This document shows positions 1 through 8,821 of a stretch of 64,000 nt of DNA, one piece after another. Source of the stretch: Micromonospora kangleipakensis. GTDB taxonomy: Bacteria; Actinomycetota; Actinomycetes; Mycobacteriales; Micromonosporaceae. Positions within the stretch are counted from its first letter, which is position 1, and each line of letters opens with the position of its first letter. Position numbers and translations under genes: made by a program. The DNA lies in contig NZ_SHLD01000001.1 in the NCBI RefSeq assembly GCF_004217615.1, forward strand, positions 7,130,001-7,194,000. The letters run 5' to 3'. The notes beneath the pieces are model-generated. The model worked only from the letters and a program-made list of their open reading frames with translations, ran no database searches and was not told the origin of the DNA.

Positions 1-14
1 CGAAGCTGCGGTGA
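1..14 (+). CDS. 3' end of a DppC/OppC-type permease (partial)
   Basis: Only the last three codons (Lys-Leu-Arg) and the TGA stop at 12-14 are inside the window. The complete peptide-transporter permease at 23633-24610 ends with the same Lys-Leu-Arg, and the next two genes are the ATPases of such a transporter, so I infer the tail of a DppC/OppC permease. Four bases separate this stop from the next ATG, which suggests translational coupling. The call rests on context and three residues. Confidence 0.55.
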
Positions 15-18
15 GCTC

Positions 19-1056
19 ATGAGTCAGTCTGCTGTCCGCCCGACGCCGGCCTCCCCCACCCCGCCCGGCGGCCACCTGCTCGAGGTCCGGGACCTGCACA
101 TCGAGTTCCGGACCGGCGAGGGCGTGGCCCGGGTGATCAACGGGGTCTCGTACCACCTGGACCCCGGCGAGACCCTGGCGGTGCTCGGCGAGTCCGGCTC
201 CGGCAAGTCGGTGACCGCTCAGGCAATCATGGGCATCCTCGACACTCCCCCGGCCTTCGTTCGTTCCGGCCAGATCCTCTATCAGGGCCGGGACCTGCTG
301 ACGCAGTCGGAGGAGCAGCGCCGGCAGGTGCGCGGCAAGGAGATCGCGATGATCTTCCAGGACGCGCTCTCCGCGCTGAACCCGGTCTTCCCGGTCGGCT
401 GGCAGATCGGCGAGACGCTGCGCCAGCGCGAGGGGATGTCCCGGGCCGACGCCCGACGGCGGGCCGTCGAGCTGATGGACCTGGTGCAGATCCCGGCCGC
501 GGCGAAGCGACTGGGCGACTACCCGCACCAGTTCTCCGGCGGCATGCGGCAGCGCGTCATGATCGCGATGGCGCTGGCGCTGGACCCGAAGGTGCTGATC
601 GCCGACGAGCCGACCACGGCGCTCGACGTCACCGTGCAGGCCCAGATCATGGACCTGCTGGCCGACCTGCGCCGCGACCTCAACATGGCGATGATCCTGA
701 TCACCCACGACCTCGGCGTGGTCGCCGGCGTCGCGGACCGGATCGCCGTCATGTACGCCGGCCGGATCGTCGAGCACGCCGACGTCCGCTCGCTGTACCG
801 GTCGCCGGCCCACCCGTACACCAAGGGGCTGCTGGAGTCGATCCCGCGGATGGACGTCCGGGGTCAGGCGCTCTCCACCATCAAGGGGCTGCCGCCGAAC
901 CTGATGCGGATCCCCTCCGGCTGCCCGTTCCACCCCCGGTGCCCGTACGTGCAGCAGGTCTGCGTGGACGTGGTGCCGCACGACCTGGTCCTCGGCGACG
1001 GCCGGACCAGCGCGTGCCACTTCGCGCAGGAGGTCCGTGATGACAGCGCCCGCTAG
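19..1056 (+). CDS. Peptide ABC transporter ATP-binding protein, DppD/OppD type
   Basis: This is one of the two cytoplasmic ATPases that power a dipeptide/oligopeptide-type importer. In the 345-residue protein I see Walker A GESGSGKS (58-65), the signature FSGGMRQR (172-179), Walker B VLIADEP (192-198) and the switch-histidine region ILITHD. The C-terminal Cys-rich stretch (CPFHPRCPY) is the oligopeptide-transporter extension that ends DppD and DppF proteins. The ATG at 19 follows the upstream permease stop by four bases, and the gene overlaps the next ATPase gene. It is paralogous to the gene at 22578-23621. Substrate is unknown because the binding-protein gene lies outside the window. Confidence 0.93.
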   Translation: MSQSAVRPTPASPTPPGGHLLEVRDLHIEFRTGEGVARVINGVSYHLDPGETLAVLGESGSGKSVTAQAIMGILDTPPAFVRSGQILYQGRDLLTQSEEQRRQVRGKEIAMIFQDALSALNPVFPVGWQIGETLRQREGMSRADARRRAVELMDLVQIPAAAKRLGDYPHQFSGGMRQRVMIAMALALDPKVLIADEPTTALDVTVQAQIMDLLADLRRDLNMAMILITHDLGVVAGVADRIAVMYAGRIVEHADVRSLYRSPAHPYTKGLLESIPRMDVRGQALSTIKGLPPNLMRIPSGCPFHPRCPYVQQVCVDVVPHDLVLGDGRTSACHFAQEVRDDSAR

Positions 1057-2071
1057 CCCGACGAAGGTCCGCGGCGAGACGATCCTCTCCGTCGACAACG
1101 TGGTCAAGCACTTCCCGATCAGCCAGGGGGTGCTGTTCAAGAAGCAAACCGGGGCGGTCAAGGCCGTCGACGGGGTGAGCTTCGAGCTGCGCCGGGGCGA
1201 GACGCTCGGCATCGTCGGCGAGTCCGGCTGCGGCAAGTCGACCCTCGCCCGGCTGCTGATGCGGCTGGAGACGCCGACCGCCGGGCGGGCCACCCTGGAG
1301 GGGAAGGACCTGTTCAAGGCCTCCGGGTCGGAACTGCGCCGGCTGCGCCGCAACATGCAGATGGTGATGCAGGACCCGTACACCTCGCTGAACCCGCGGA
1401 TGACGGTCGGCGACATCATCGGCGAGCCGTTCGAGATCCACCCGGACGCCGCCCCGAAGGGCAGCAAGCAGAAGCGGGTGCAGGAGCTGCTGGACGTGGT
1501 CGGGCTCAACCCCGAGCACATCAACCGGTACCCGCACCAGTTCTCCGGCGGCCAGCGGCAGCGCATCGGCATCGCCCGGGCCCTGGCGCTGCGGCCGGAG
1601 ATCATCGTCTGCGACGAGCCGGTCTCGGCCCTGGACGTGTCGATCCAGGCCCAGGTGATCAACCTGCTGGAGCAGCTCCAGGACGAGTTCGGGCTGTCGT
1701 ACATCTTCATCGCGCACGACCTGTCGGTGGTCCGGCACATCTCCGACCGGGTCGCGGTGATGTACCTCGGCAGGATCGTGGAGATCGGCACCGAGGAGGA
1801 GATCTACGAGCGGGCCACCCACCCGTACACCCAGGCGCTGCTCTCGGCGGTGCCGGTGCCCGACCCGGACGCCCGGACCGGCCGGAACATCATCCGGCTC
1901 ACCGGCGACGTGCCGAGCCCCGCCGAGCCGCCGAGTGGTTGCCACTTCCGCACCCGCTGCTGGAAGGCCCAGGACGTCTGCGCCACCCAGGATCCGCACA
2001 CCGTCCTCCGCGCCGCCGACCCGCACCCCTCGGCCTGCCACTTCGCCGAACTCCGCCCCACCCCCGCCTGA
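1040..2071 (+). CDS. Peptide ABC transporter ATP-binding protein, DppF/OppF type
   Basis: This is the second ATPase of the importer that starts upstream. The 343-residue protein has Walker [10 protein letters not shown] (60-68), the signature FSGGQRQR, Walker B IIVCDEP and the C-terminal Cys-rich oligopeptide-transporter extension. I choose the ATG at 1040 over the GTG at 1037 because AGGAGGT at 1028-1034 sits 5 nt from the ATG but only 2 nt from the GTG. The start lies inside the end of the preceding gene, so the pair is translationally coupled. It closely resembles the protein at 21572-22585. Its stop codon falls inside a 22-bp C-rich tandem repeat. Confidence 0.93.
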   Translation: MTAPASPTKVRGETILSVDNVVKHFPISQGVLFKKQTGAVKAVDGVSFELRRGETLGIVGESGCGKSTLARLLMRLETPTAGRATLEGKDLFKASGSELRRLRRNMQMVMQDPYTSLNPRMTVGDIIGEPFEIHPDAAPKGSKQKRVQELLDVVGLNPEHINRYPHQFSGGQRQRIGIARALALRPEIIVCDEPVSALDVSIQAQVINLLEQLQDEFGLSYIFIAHDLSVVRHISDRVAVMYLGRIVEIGTEEEIYERATHPYTQALLSAVPVPDPDARTGRNIIRLTGDVPSPAEPPSGCHFRTRCWKAQDVCATQDPHTVLRAADPHPSACHFAELRPTPA

Positions 2072-2119
2072 CCCCCACCCCACCCCCGCCTGACCCCCAC
2101 CCCACCCCCGCCTGACCCC
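2057..2119 (+). repeat. 22-bp C-rich tandem repeat spanning a stop codon
   Basis: Almost three copies of a 22-bp unit lie at 2057-2078, 2079-2100 and 2101-2119. Each unit contains CCCACCCCCGCCTGA. The TGA of the first unit is the stop codon of the ATPase gene, and the later TGAs lie 22 bp apart in the other frames. The RNA would be C-rich and nearly G-free between repeats, while the complementary DNA strand has runs of G4-G5 that could form a quadruplex. The tract abuts the palindrome at 2121-2179. Confidence 0.85.
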
Positions 2120-2120
2120 G

Positions 2121-2179
2121 TTGATCATGAAGTTGTTGTCGCGACACGCCGACGTGGCCGACAACAACTTCATGATCGA
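2121..2179. repeat. 21-bp-arm palindrome, copy 1 of a dispersed element
   Basis: The arms at 2121-2141 and 2159-2179 match at 20 of 21 positions, the exception being a possible G-U pair, and enclose a 17-base loop. The left arm contains GATCATGAAGTTGTTG. A second copy in reverse orientation lies at 36791-36845: over 29 bp, from GATCATG through the loop sequence CGCGACACGCCG, the copies differ at one base. It stands downstream of the ATPase gene and could act as a terminator or 3'-end stabiliser, but it has no T-tract. Confidence 0.8.
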
Positions 2180-2220
2180 CGCGTTTCCCCCGGGGTTGAC
2201 CCGGGCGGGAGACTCGGGGG

Positions 2221-2739
2221 GTGGGGATTCGTCGATGGGTCGCGGTGGTGGTGGCGGGGGTGGTCCTGCTGGCCGGGTGTGATCGCGGGACGGCTTCGGG
2301 TGGGACGGCTGCGGGTGGGACGGCTGCGGGTGCGGGCAGCAGCGGTGGCGGGCCGGGGGGCGGTGATGGTGCCGCGCCGGGGCCGAGCTGCCCGCCCGAC
2401 AACCGGTACGGCGGGGTCATGGGCGCCGGCGGCGAGATCGCCGGGACGCCCGGGGTGTTCTGGGCGCTGCTCTTCCTGCGCGGGGACCGGCTGCCGGCCG
2501 GCGAACAGGTCAAGATCGCGTTGAAGGTGACCGGGTCGGGTGAGCTGACGCTGAGCGCCGTCGGGCCCGGCGGCGCCACCGTCGAACCCGTGTCGTTCGA
2601 CTCCCACGACGGCAGCACCTGGACCCGGCCCGGGGACGAGTGGGGCTCCTACTGGGCCTTCCCCACCGCCGGATGCTGGACCCTCCGGGCCGAGCGCACC
2701 GACGGCACCCGGGGTGCCGTCACGCTCCGCGCCGGCTGA
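2221..2739 (+). CDS. Small secreted lipoprotein of unknown function
   Basis: The 172-residue product starts with a signal peptide ending in the lipobox LLAGC, so Cys20 should be lipidated and the protein anchored outside the membrane. A low-complexity Gly/Ala/Thr/Ser linker follows (about 21-55), then a compact domain with Val/Gly-rich beta-strand-like segments and three Cys in total. GTG at 2221 is the start consistent with the signal peptide; the upstream G-rich stretch is a weak ribosome site. I do not recognise the domain. It converges on the beta-propeller gene and the two share a terminator hairpin. Confidence 0.75.
   Translation: MGIRRWVAVVVAGVVLLAGCDRGTASGGTAAGGTAAGAGSSGGGPGGGDGAAPGPSCPPDNRYGGVMGAGGEIAGTPGVFWALLFLRGDRLPAGEQVKIALKVTGSGELTLSAVGPGGATVEPVSFDSHDGSTWTRPGDEWGSYWAFPTAGCWTLRAERTDGTRGAVTLRAG
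2287..2331 (+). repeat. Three 15-bp tandem repeats inside the lipoprotein linker
   Basis: GGGACGGCTTCGGGT at 2287-2301 is followed by two identical copies of GGGACGGCTGCGGGT at 2302-2316 and 2317-2331. The length is a multiple of three, so copy-number change would only lengthen or shorten the Gly-Thr-Ala-rich linker just after the lipidated cysteine. Confidence 0.8.
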
Positions 2740-2780
2740 GCCGGCTCCCCGACGACCGGGCGGCCGCACACCGACGACGG

Positions 2781-2813
2781 GGGCCCCGCCCCCGGAGGAA
2801 GGGGACGGGGCCC
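2781..2813. terminator. Bidirectional terminator hairpin between convergent genes
   Basis: GGGCCCCGCCCCC (2781-2793) can pair with GGGGACGGGGCCC (2801-2813) with one mismatch or bulge. It lies between the end of the lipoprotein gene (2739) and the end of the propeller gene (2872), which converge. There is no U-tract, as is usual in high-GC actinobacteria. Confidence 0.6.
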
Positions 2814-2871
2814 GCTGGTGTCCGGCCGGCGGCCCGGCCCGGATCGGGAGCCGGGCCGGACCGCCGACAGC

Positions 2872-5505
2872 TCAGAGCTGGGCCAGGTCGAACGCCCAGA
2901 TGCCGCGGCCGTGGGTCGCCACGTAGACCGCGTTGTCCACCGCGTTGTACTCGACGTCCATGCCGACGGTCAGCGGCAGGCCGGTGCCCAGCCGCTGCCA
3001 GTCGGTGGCGCCGGGCGCGCGGTAGAAGGTGGCCAGGTCGGTGGCGAGCACCAGGCCGCCGTTGGCGAGCTGCTTGATCGAGCTGGCCGGCACGTCCGGC
3101 AGGTTCGCCGAGACGTCCTTCCAGGTCGCGCCCGCGTCGGTCGTCTCATAGACGTGGCCGAAGCCGGCGCCCGGACCCTCGGTGAACCGCCGGGAGAACC
3201 CGTTGATCGCGAGGAAGGCGTGCGCCGGGTTGGCCGCGTCGACGCCGGCGCCCTGCACGAACCGGTTCGGGAAGTCCGCCGGCAGGGTCAACTGGTGCCA
3301 GCTCGCCGGGTCGTTGACCTTGCCGACCGCGACCCCCCGGGTGAAACCGGCGTTGTTGCACGGACCGCACCAACCGACGTACGCGGTGCCGCCGGAGACG
3401 CCCACCGAGGTGGCGGTGCGGCCGGCGCCCAGGTTGAAGACGTTCGTCCAACCCTTGCCGTCGGAGATCGCGTAGCCCTTGGTGTTCACCCAGACGTGCT
3501 GGCCACCGGCGACCCAGACGTTCCCGTCGGTGGCGTCCGGCGAGAACGGCGCGATGAACCGGGCCGGCTCGTCGCCCGGCGACGAGGTGTACGGCCGAAT
3601 GTCCCGCGAGGTCGAGGTCTCCGCCGTGCCCGGGCCCGGGTTGGCGTTGCAGTTCTCGGTCACCCGCATGGCCAGGTTGGTGTACTCCTGGACCTGCCGG
3701 CAGCCGTTCGCCGGGTCGGCCAGCGAGTCGCCGCCGTCACCGCCGAAGTTCGAGCCCATCACGGTGTCGCCGGCCCGCAGCACCGAGGCGCCGTTGTCCT
3801 GGAGACCGCCGGAGACCACGGTGCCGGCCTTGGCCGGGTCCTTGCCCACCGAGACCGAGTAGTACTGGAGGGCGTCGATGGTGCCGTCGTTCAGGCTCTG
3901 CCAGTCGGTGGCGTGCCCGTCCTTGTCGGCCTTCCCGTTGATCGGCCGGCGGTAGATACCGCCGTCGTTGCCGACGTAGACGAAGCCGTTGCCCACCGCG
4001 ACCGAGTGCTGGTCGGAGTGGGTGGTCTTGTTGCAGGTGTTCTTGGCGTCGTAGATGTTCCAGCAGGAGAAGCCGAAGTTCCAGTACGGCCCGACGGTCT
4101 TCCAGTTGGCGCCGCCGTCGGTCGACTCGTAGACCTCTTCCAGGCCCGCCCAGACGTGGTTCGGGTCGGCCGGGTCGACCGCGAGGAACTGGTTGTACCA
4201 GGCCTGGATGCCCGGACCGTAGCCCTTGCCGATCACGGTCTGCTTGAGCGCCGAGCTGGAGTTGCCGAGCTTGGCCGAATCGGCGATCTTGCTCCACGGT
4301 CCGGCGGGCGAGCCGTTGTTGGAGACGTAGATGCCGTCCAGGTAGCTGTTGACGTTGCCGGCCGGCTTGTTGAGCAGCTTCGGCGACTGGTTGATCGCGT
4401 ACAGCTTGCCGCCGTCGGCGGAGAAGGCGAACGTCACGTAGCCGATGTCGTCGGCCGGGATCGAGCCAGTCGGGTTGACCTTGGTCCAGCCGCCCGCGGT
4501 GTAGTCGGCGGTCTCGTAGAAGCCGTTGTAGGTGTCGCCCGACCGCCAGGCCGAGGCCACCACCACGTGCTTCGGGTTGCGCGGGTCGTCGGCCACGTCG
4601 TTGACGATGTTCTTGTACGCCGCGTTGGCCGTGCCTGCGTCCGCCCCGCCCGGCAGGTAGCTCGGGTTCGGCGCCCACTCGAACTTCCACGCCCCGGAGC
4701 CGCTGCTCATCGAGTGCGAGTAGAGGCCCCGGTTGGTGGCGGCCCAGACCTTGCCGTCGAAGAAGCGCAGCTTGTTGATGACCGAGCTCTCCAGCTCGGT
4801 GCCGCCGACCCGGTTCGCCGCGCTGAACTGACCGGTCTTCGGGTTGGCCAGCCGGTAGACGCCCGCGCCGACGTACGAGGTGGCGCCGGTGTTCGCCTCA
4901 CCGGTGGCGTACCAGAGCGAGCCGTCGGCGGCGAGCACCACGTCGCCGCTGGACAGGGTGGGCAGCTGGTCGGTGATCGGCGTCCAGCTCCCGCCGCCGA
5001 TCGAGGACCGCCACACGCCGCCGTCCGCGCCGGCCGCGTAGACGTAGCCGCTGTTGTCGGCCGCGAGGCCGGTGATCCGGCCGGTCTGCAGGCCGGCGCC
5101 CCCGGAGGAGTTGGAGGCGTAGTCCCGGTAGCGCGGGTCGTCACCGTCATACTTGATCTTGGTGACCTCGCGCCAGCTGCCCTTGGTGACCGGCATGCTG
5201 CCCAGCTGGCTGAACGCGTTCGCGTACGCGCCCGGCGCGACGACGCCCGGCGCGGAGCGGGCCTGGGCGAACTGCTCGGCGATGACCCGGGCCTCGAAGG
5301 CCTCCTCGCCGGCTTCCTCGGACTCCTCACCGGCCGCCATCTCGGCGAACTCCCGGGCGTGCCAGGGCAGGTTGGCGCCGGGCTCCTGGGCGAGGCCGAG
5401 GGCCTCCAGTACCTCGTGGTTGGTGGCGGCGACGCCACCGAGCGCGGCGGTCAGCACCAGCGCGCCCGCGATTGTCGCCGGCTTGCGCCAGCGGGATTTC
5501 GACAT
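2872..5505 (-). CDS. Large secreted BNR/sortilin-like beta-propeller protein
   Basis: The 877-residue protein has a basic N-terminus and a hydrophobic segment (about 11-28) typical of a Sec signal. An acidic Glu/Ala-rich stretch follows (about 50-80), then a long region of repeated motifs such as GGVWRSSIGGGSW, ESTDGGANWKTVG and ETTDAGATWKDVS. These are Asp-box (SxDxGxxW) repeats of BNR/VPS10-type propellers, and the end VATHGRGIWAF is typical of this family. I choose the ATG at 5505 because GGAGGA at 5511-5516 lies 5 nt upstream; a longer in-frame start at 5583 has no such site. It may bind or cleave extracellular glycans or proteins. No catalytic residues can be assigned. Confidence 0.85.
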   Translation of the reverse strand: MSKSRWRKPATIAGALVLTAALGGVAATNHEVLEALGLAQEPGANLPWHAREFAEMAAGEESEEAGEEAFEARVIAEQFAQARSAPGVVAPGAYANAFSQLGSMPVTKGSWREVTKIKYDGDDPRYRDYASNSSGGAGLQTGRITGLAADNSGYVYAAGADGGVWRSSIGGGSWTPITDQLPTLSSGDVVLAADGSLWYATGEANTGATSYVGAGVYRLANPKTGQFSAANRVGGTELESSVINKLRFFDGKVWAATNRGLYSHSMSSGSGAWKFEWAPNPSYLPGGADAGTANAAYKNIVNDVADDPRNPKHVVVASAWRSGDTYNGFYETADYTAGGWTKVNPTGSIPADDIGYVTFAFSADGGKLYAINQSPKLLNKPAGNVNSYLDGIYVSNNGSPAGPWSKIADSAKLGNSSSALKQTVIGKGYGPGIQAWYNQFLAVDPADPNHVWAGLEEVYESTDGGANWKTVGPYWNFGFSCWNIYDAKNTCNKTTHSDQHSVAVGNGFVYVGNDGGIYRRPINGKADKDGHATDWQSLNDGTIDALQYYSVSVGKDPAKAGTVVSGGLQDNGASVLRAGDTVMGSNFGGDGGDSLADPANGCRQVQEYTNLAMRVTENCNANPGPGTAETSTSRDIRPYTSSPGDEPARFIAPFSPDATDGNVWVAGGQHVWVNTKGYAISDGKGWTNVFNLGAGRTATSVGVSGGTAYVGWCGPCNNAGFTRGVAVGKVNDPASWHQLTLPADFPNRFVQGAGVDAANPAHAFLAINGFSRRFTEGPGAGFGHVYETTDAGATWKDVSANLPDVPASSIKQLANGGLVLATDLATFYRAPGATDWQRLGTGLPLTVGMDVEYNAVDNAVYVATHGRGIWAFDLAQL

Positions 5506-5705
5506 GTGAATCCTCCAGGATTCAGGGAGTTCCCGGGCGGGTGGCCCGGGGAGGGAGACCGTGGCGGCGGATGGCGCGGCCACGGTGTGCGGTCTGGTGA
5601 TCGGACGGGCAGCGTCCGAATTCGACCCTCGTCACGGTGCGGCGTCCACATCGGCGGACGGGTCACGCCCGCGTCGGGCCCGGCAGGACCGGGGCGCGGG
5701 GAGGG

Positions 5706-6185
5706 TCAGGCGGTGAGGGGTGGCGCCCGGGTGGGCAGGATGCCCCGGGGCGGCAGCGGCACGACCGGCGGCCGGTAGCGGGTCGCGGCGAGGACGGCGA
5801 CCGTCGTGCCCTCGACCCGCAGGGGCGCGCCGAGGAGGAGATCGTCCGGTCCGTCGGACTGGCCGACGCCGGCGCGGTGGTCACCACAGGGCCCGCCGGG
5901 AACCTCCGCCCGCAGCTCCGACGGAGTGTCGGGGTACGCGTGGCGCGCCCCGACGACCCGGGGGTCGCCGGACGGCGGGGCGGCAGGATGCGGCGTGGTG
6001 ACCGGGGCGACGACGCGCCGTACGTCAGGAGGGAGGACGTGCCACGCGTCGTGGGCGATCGACCGGTGCGCGGCGGTGACCACCGCGCCGGGCAGCTGGG
6101 TCTCCGCGCAGGCCGGCACACCCAGACCGGCCAGGACGAACGCCAGCGCGACGACGACGGCGTTCAACCGGTCGCACACGCGCAT
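5706..6185 (-). CDS. Small secreted orphan protein
   Basis: The 159-residue frame begins with a convincing signal peptide: charged MRVCDR, a hydrophobic core (about 9-22) and a possible cleavage near VPACAET. The rest is Pro/Ala/Val-rich with two further Cys and no domain I recognise. Coding is supported by the signal peptide and by a weak promoter-like pair upstream (TTGCCG, 18-bp spacer, TAGCGT, complement of 6302-6331). The upstream ribosome site is poor. Open frames exist on the other strand here, so I hold the call loosely. Confidence 0.45.
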   Translation of the reverse strand: MRVCDRLNAVVVALAFVLAGLGVPACAETQLPGAVVTAAHRSIAHDAWHVLPPDVRRVVAPVTTPHPAAPPSGDPRVVGARHAYPDTPSELRAEVPGGPCGDHRAGVGQSDGPDDLLLGAPLRVEGTTVAVLAATRYRPPVVPLPPRGILPTRAPPLTA

Positions 6186-6400
6186 GGGTCAACCTGCCAG
6201 AACGAGGGATGTCGGACGCCGCTCGGGCGGGCGGCCGAGGGCCGCGGGCGGGAGACGGGTGGCGAGGAGAACGGGGAGGGTCGATCGTTGCTGCCGGGAT
6301 CACGCTAGCAACACCAATTGACCACCGGCAACGGTTCGTCGGTCGTACTTTCGGCTGTTCGGCGCGGCGGCGGGTGGAGCGCTCCCGAGTGGCGGCTCAA
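6186..6400. other. Intergenic region with candidate promoter
   Basis: No gene is supported here. The stretch around 6295-6340 is the least GC-rich part. Read on the minus strand it contains TTGCCG (complement of 6326-6331), an 18-bp spacer and TAGCGT (complement of 6302-6307), which could drive the small secreted gene at 5706-6185. Confidence 0.35.
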
Positions 6401-6445
6401 CGCGGACAGCGGGGGCGCCCGACCGGCCGCGCCCCGCTGTCCGCG
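6401..6445 (-). terminator. purH terminator hairpin
   Basis: CGCGGACAGCGGGG at 6401-6414 is the exact complement of 6432-6445, giving a 14-bp stem with a 17-base loop. On the minus strand it starts five bases after the purH stop codon (6451-6453). No U-tract follows. Confidence 0.75.
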
Positions 6446-6450
6446 ATGGA

Positions 6451-8022
6451 TCAGTGGAAGAAGTGCCGGGTGCCGGTGAGGTACATGGTCACGCCGGCCT
6501 CCTTGCAGGCCGCGATGACCTCCTCGTCGCGGATCGAGCCACCGGGCTGGACGATCGCCCGGACACCCGCCTCGATGAGGAGCTTCGGCCCGTCGGCGAA
6601 CGGGAAGAACGCGTCCGAGGCGCAGACCGAACCGCGGGCCCGGTCCGCCCCGGCCCGGCCGACCGCGAGCTGCGCGGAGTCGACCCGGTTCACCTGGCCC
6701 ATGCCCACGCCGACGGTCGCGCCGTCCCTGGCCAGCAGGATCGCGTTGCTCTTCACCGCGCGGACCGCCCGCCAGGCGAAGGCGAGGTCCCGCAGGGTCG
6801 TCGCGTCGGCCGCCTCGCCGGTGGCGAGCCGCCAGTTCGCCGGGTCGTCGCCCTCGGCGTCGATCTTGTCCCGGAGCTGTACCAGGACGCCGCCGGTGAC
6901 CTGCCGCCACTCCGCGGGCAGCGGGTTGAAGGCAGGGGCCCGGAGCAGCCGGATGTTCTTCCTGCCCTGGAGAATCTCGACCGCGCCCTCGTCGAACCCG
7001 GGCGCCACCAGCACCTCAGTGAAGATCTCCGAGACCTGCCGGGCCAGCTCCACGCTCACCGGGCGGTTCACCGCGATCACCCCGCCGTACGCGGACACCG
7101 GGTCGCAGGCGTGCGCCCTGCGGTGCGCCTCGGCGACGTCCGCGCCGACCGCGATGCCGCACGGGTTGGCGTGCTTGATGATCGCCACCGCCGGCTGGTC
7201 GGGAAAGTCGTTCGCGGCCCGCCAGGCGGCGTCCGCGTCGACGTAGTTGTTGTAGGACATCTCCTTGCCGTGCAGCTGCTCGGCCTGCGCCAGGCCGGCC
7301 GGACTGGCCGGGTCGGCGTAGAGGGCGGCCGCCTGATGCGGGTTCTCGCCGTACCGCAGCACCGCCTGCCGGCTGAGCGCCAGCCCGGCGAACTCCGGCC
7401 ACCCGTCGGCGGCCGGGGCGAGGGTCGCGGCGAACCACTCGGCGACCGCCACGTCGTAGTCGGCGATGACCGCGAAGGCGCAGGCCGCCAGGGCCTTGCG
7501 CTGGGCCAGCGTGAAGCCACCCTCGTGGAGGGCGGCCAGCAGCGCCGGGTACGCCGCCGGGTCGGTCACCACGGCGACCGAGGCGTGGTTCTTGGCGGCG
7601 GCCCGGACCATCGCCGGCCCGCCGATGTCGATCTGCTCGACGCACTCGTCCTGGCTGGCGCCCGAGGCGACGGTGGCCTGGAACGGGTAGAGGTTGGAGA
7701 CCAGCAGGTCGATCCCGGCGATGCCGTGCTCGTCGAGCTGGGCGGCGTGCGCGTCCTTGCGCAGGTCGGCGAGGAGGCCGCCGTGGATCTTCGGGTGCAG
7801 GGTCTTCACCCGGCCGTCGAGAATCTCCGGGAAGCCGGTCACCTGCTCCACCGGGGTCACCGGCACGCCCGCGCCGGCAATCGTCGACGCGGTGCTGCCG
7901 GTCGAGACGATCTCCACCCCGGCGTCGTGCAGAGCCCGGGCCAACTCGACCAGGCCGGTCTTGTCGTAGACGCTGACCAGCGCCCGCCGGATCGGGCGGC
8001 GCTCGTCCTGAGTGGAGCTCAC
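6451..8022 (-). CDS. purH: Bifunctional AICAR formyltransferase / IMP cyclohydrolase PurH
   Basis: PurH performs the last two steps of IMP synthesis in the cytoplasm: formyl transfer to AICAR, then cyclisation to IMP. The 523-residue length is normal. The N-terminal cyclohydrolase domain ([31 protein letters not shown]) is followed by the transformylase domain with IIKHANPCG, whose Lys-His pair is catalytic in the family. The start is GTG at 8022, inside GTGA, so it overlaps the purN stop by four bases; the frame stays open upstream but reads through purN in another phase. Coupling to purN implies one transcript. Confidence 0.97.
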   Translation of the reverse strand: MSSTQDERRPIRRALVSVYDKTGLVELARALHDAGVEIVSTGSTASTIAGAGVPVTPVEQVTGFPEILDGRVKTLHPKIHGGLLADLRKDAHAAQLDEHGIAGIDLLVSNLYPFQATVASGASQDECVEQIDIGGPAMVRAAAKNHASVAVVTDPAAYPALLAALHEGGFTLAQRKALAACAFAVIADYDVAVAEWFAATLAPAADGWPEFAGLALSRQAVLRYGENPHQAAALYADPASPAGLAQAEQLHGKEMSYNNYVDADAAWRAANDFPDQPAVAIIKHANPCGIAVGADVAEAHRRAHACDPVSAYGGVIAVNRPVSVELARQVSEIFTEVLVAPGFDEGAVEILQGRKNIRLLRAPAFNPLPAEWRQVTGGVLVQLRDKIDAEGDDPANWRLATGEAADATTLRDLAFAWRAVRAVKSNAILLARDGATVGVGMGQVNRVDSAQLAVGRAGADRARGSVCASDAFFPFADGPKLLIEAGVRAIVQPGGSIRDEEVIAACKEAGVTMYLTGTRHFFH

Positions 8023-8639
8023 GGCACGGTGACCTTTCTTCCGGTGATCGTCCAACCTTGGCGGACCAGCCGGCCGACCTGCTCGACGAGCTGGCGCCGC
8101 TCGGCTTCCTTGATGCGCTCGGTGAGCGTCTCCTCGTCGTCGTCGTCCAGCACCGGCACGGCGACCTGCGCGACGATCGGGCCGGTGTCCATCCCGGCGT
8201 CGACGAAGAAGAGGGTGGCCCCGGTGACCTTCACGCCGTAGGCAAGGGCGTCCCGGGGGCCGTGGATGCCGGGGAACGCCGGCAGCAGCGTGTTGTGCGT
8301 GTTGAGGTAGCGGTCGCCGAACGCGGCCAGGAAGTGCGGGCCGACGAGCTTCAGGAAGCCGGCGCTGATGACCAGGTCGGGTCGATGCTCCGCGATGTGC
8401 GCGGTCAGCGCCTTGTCCCAGTCCTCCCGGGTCGGGTGGTCCTTCACCCGGTCGACGAAGGTCGGCACCCCGGCCGCGACGGCCCGGCCCAGGCCCGCGA
8501 TCCCGTCCCGGTCGGCGCCGACGGCGACCACCCGGGCCCCGTACGCGGGGTCGACGGCGGCGTCCAGCAGCGCCTGGAGGTTGCTGCCGGAGCCGGAGAC
8601 GAGGACGACGAGGCGGGCGACGGACGCGGGCTCGGTCAC
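8019..8639 (-). CDS. purN: Phosphoribosylglycinamide formyltransferase PurN
   Basis: PurN transfers a formyl group from 10-formyl-tetrahydrofolate to GAR in purine synthesis. The 206-residue protein has the N-terminal [13 protein letters not shown] substrate loop, the catalytic segment [15 protein letters not shown] and the later [11 protein letters not shown] with the conserved Asp. The GTG start at 8639 has no ribosome site, but TAGGGT (complement of 8646-8651) lies six bases upstream, so the mRNA is probably leaderless. It is first in the purN-purH pair. Confidence 0.96.
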   Translation of the reverse strand: MTEPASVARLVVLVSGSGSNLQALLDAAVDPAYGARVVAVGADRDGIAGLGRAVAAGVPTFVDRVKDHPTREDWDKALTAHIAEHRPDLVISAGFLKLVGPHFLAAFGDRYLNTHNTLLPAFPGIHGPRDALAYGVKVTGATLFFVDAGMDTGPIVAQVAVPVLDDDDEETLTERIKEAERRQLVEQVGRLVRQGWTITGRKVTVP

Positions 8640-8645
8640 GCGGCA

Positions 8646-8651
8646 ACCCTA
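8646..8651 (-). promoter_or_regulatory. Leaderless promoter -10 box for purN
   Basis: TAGGGT on the minus strand fits the TANNNT actinobacterial -10 pattern and ends six bases before the purN GTG. Transcription would begin at or next to the start codon. No clear -35 box is visible. Confidence 0.5.
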
Positions 8652-8821
8652 TCGGGCAGGTCGGGGCGTCCAGCGCTCGGGCAGCGCCGTTTCGGGTGAC
8701 CACCCGGGTGGCCCGGGCACGATACGCTGCCGGTCGCTCGGTGTCCGGCGTACGCCCGGCCCCGCCACCCGTCAGTGAACCGGCACCGCAGCCGTGCCGA
8801 TGGAACGAGGAGTACGCCGCC

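Noticed and set aside
2818..5778. A 986-codon plus-strand frame opposite the propeller gene
   Set aside because: It mirrors the minus-strand gene, has Val/Arg/Gly-rich composition typical of antisense frames in high-GC DNA, and lacks any domain. The minus-strand protein has a signal peptide and Asp-box repeats.
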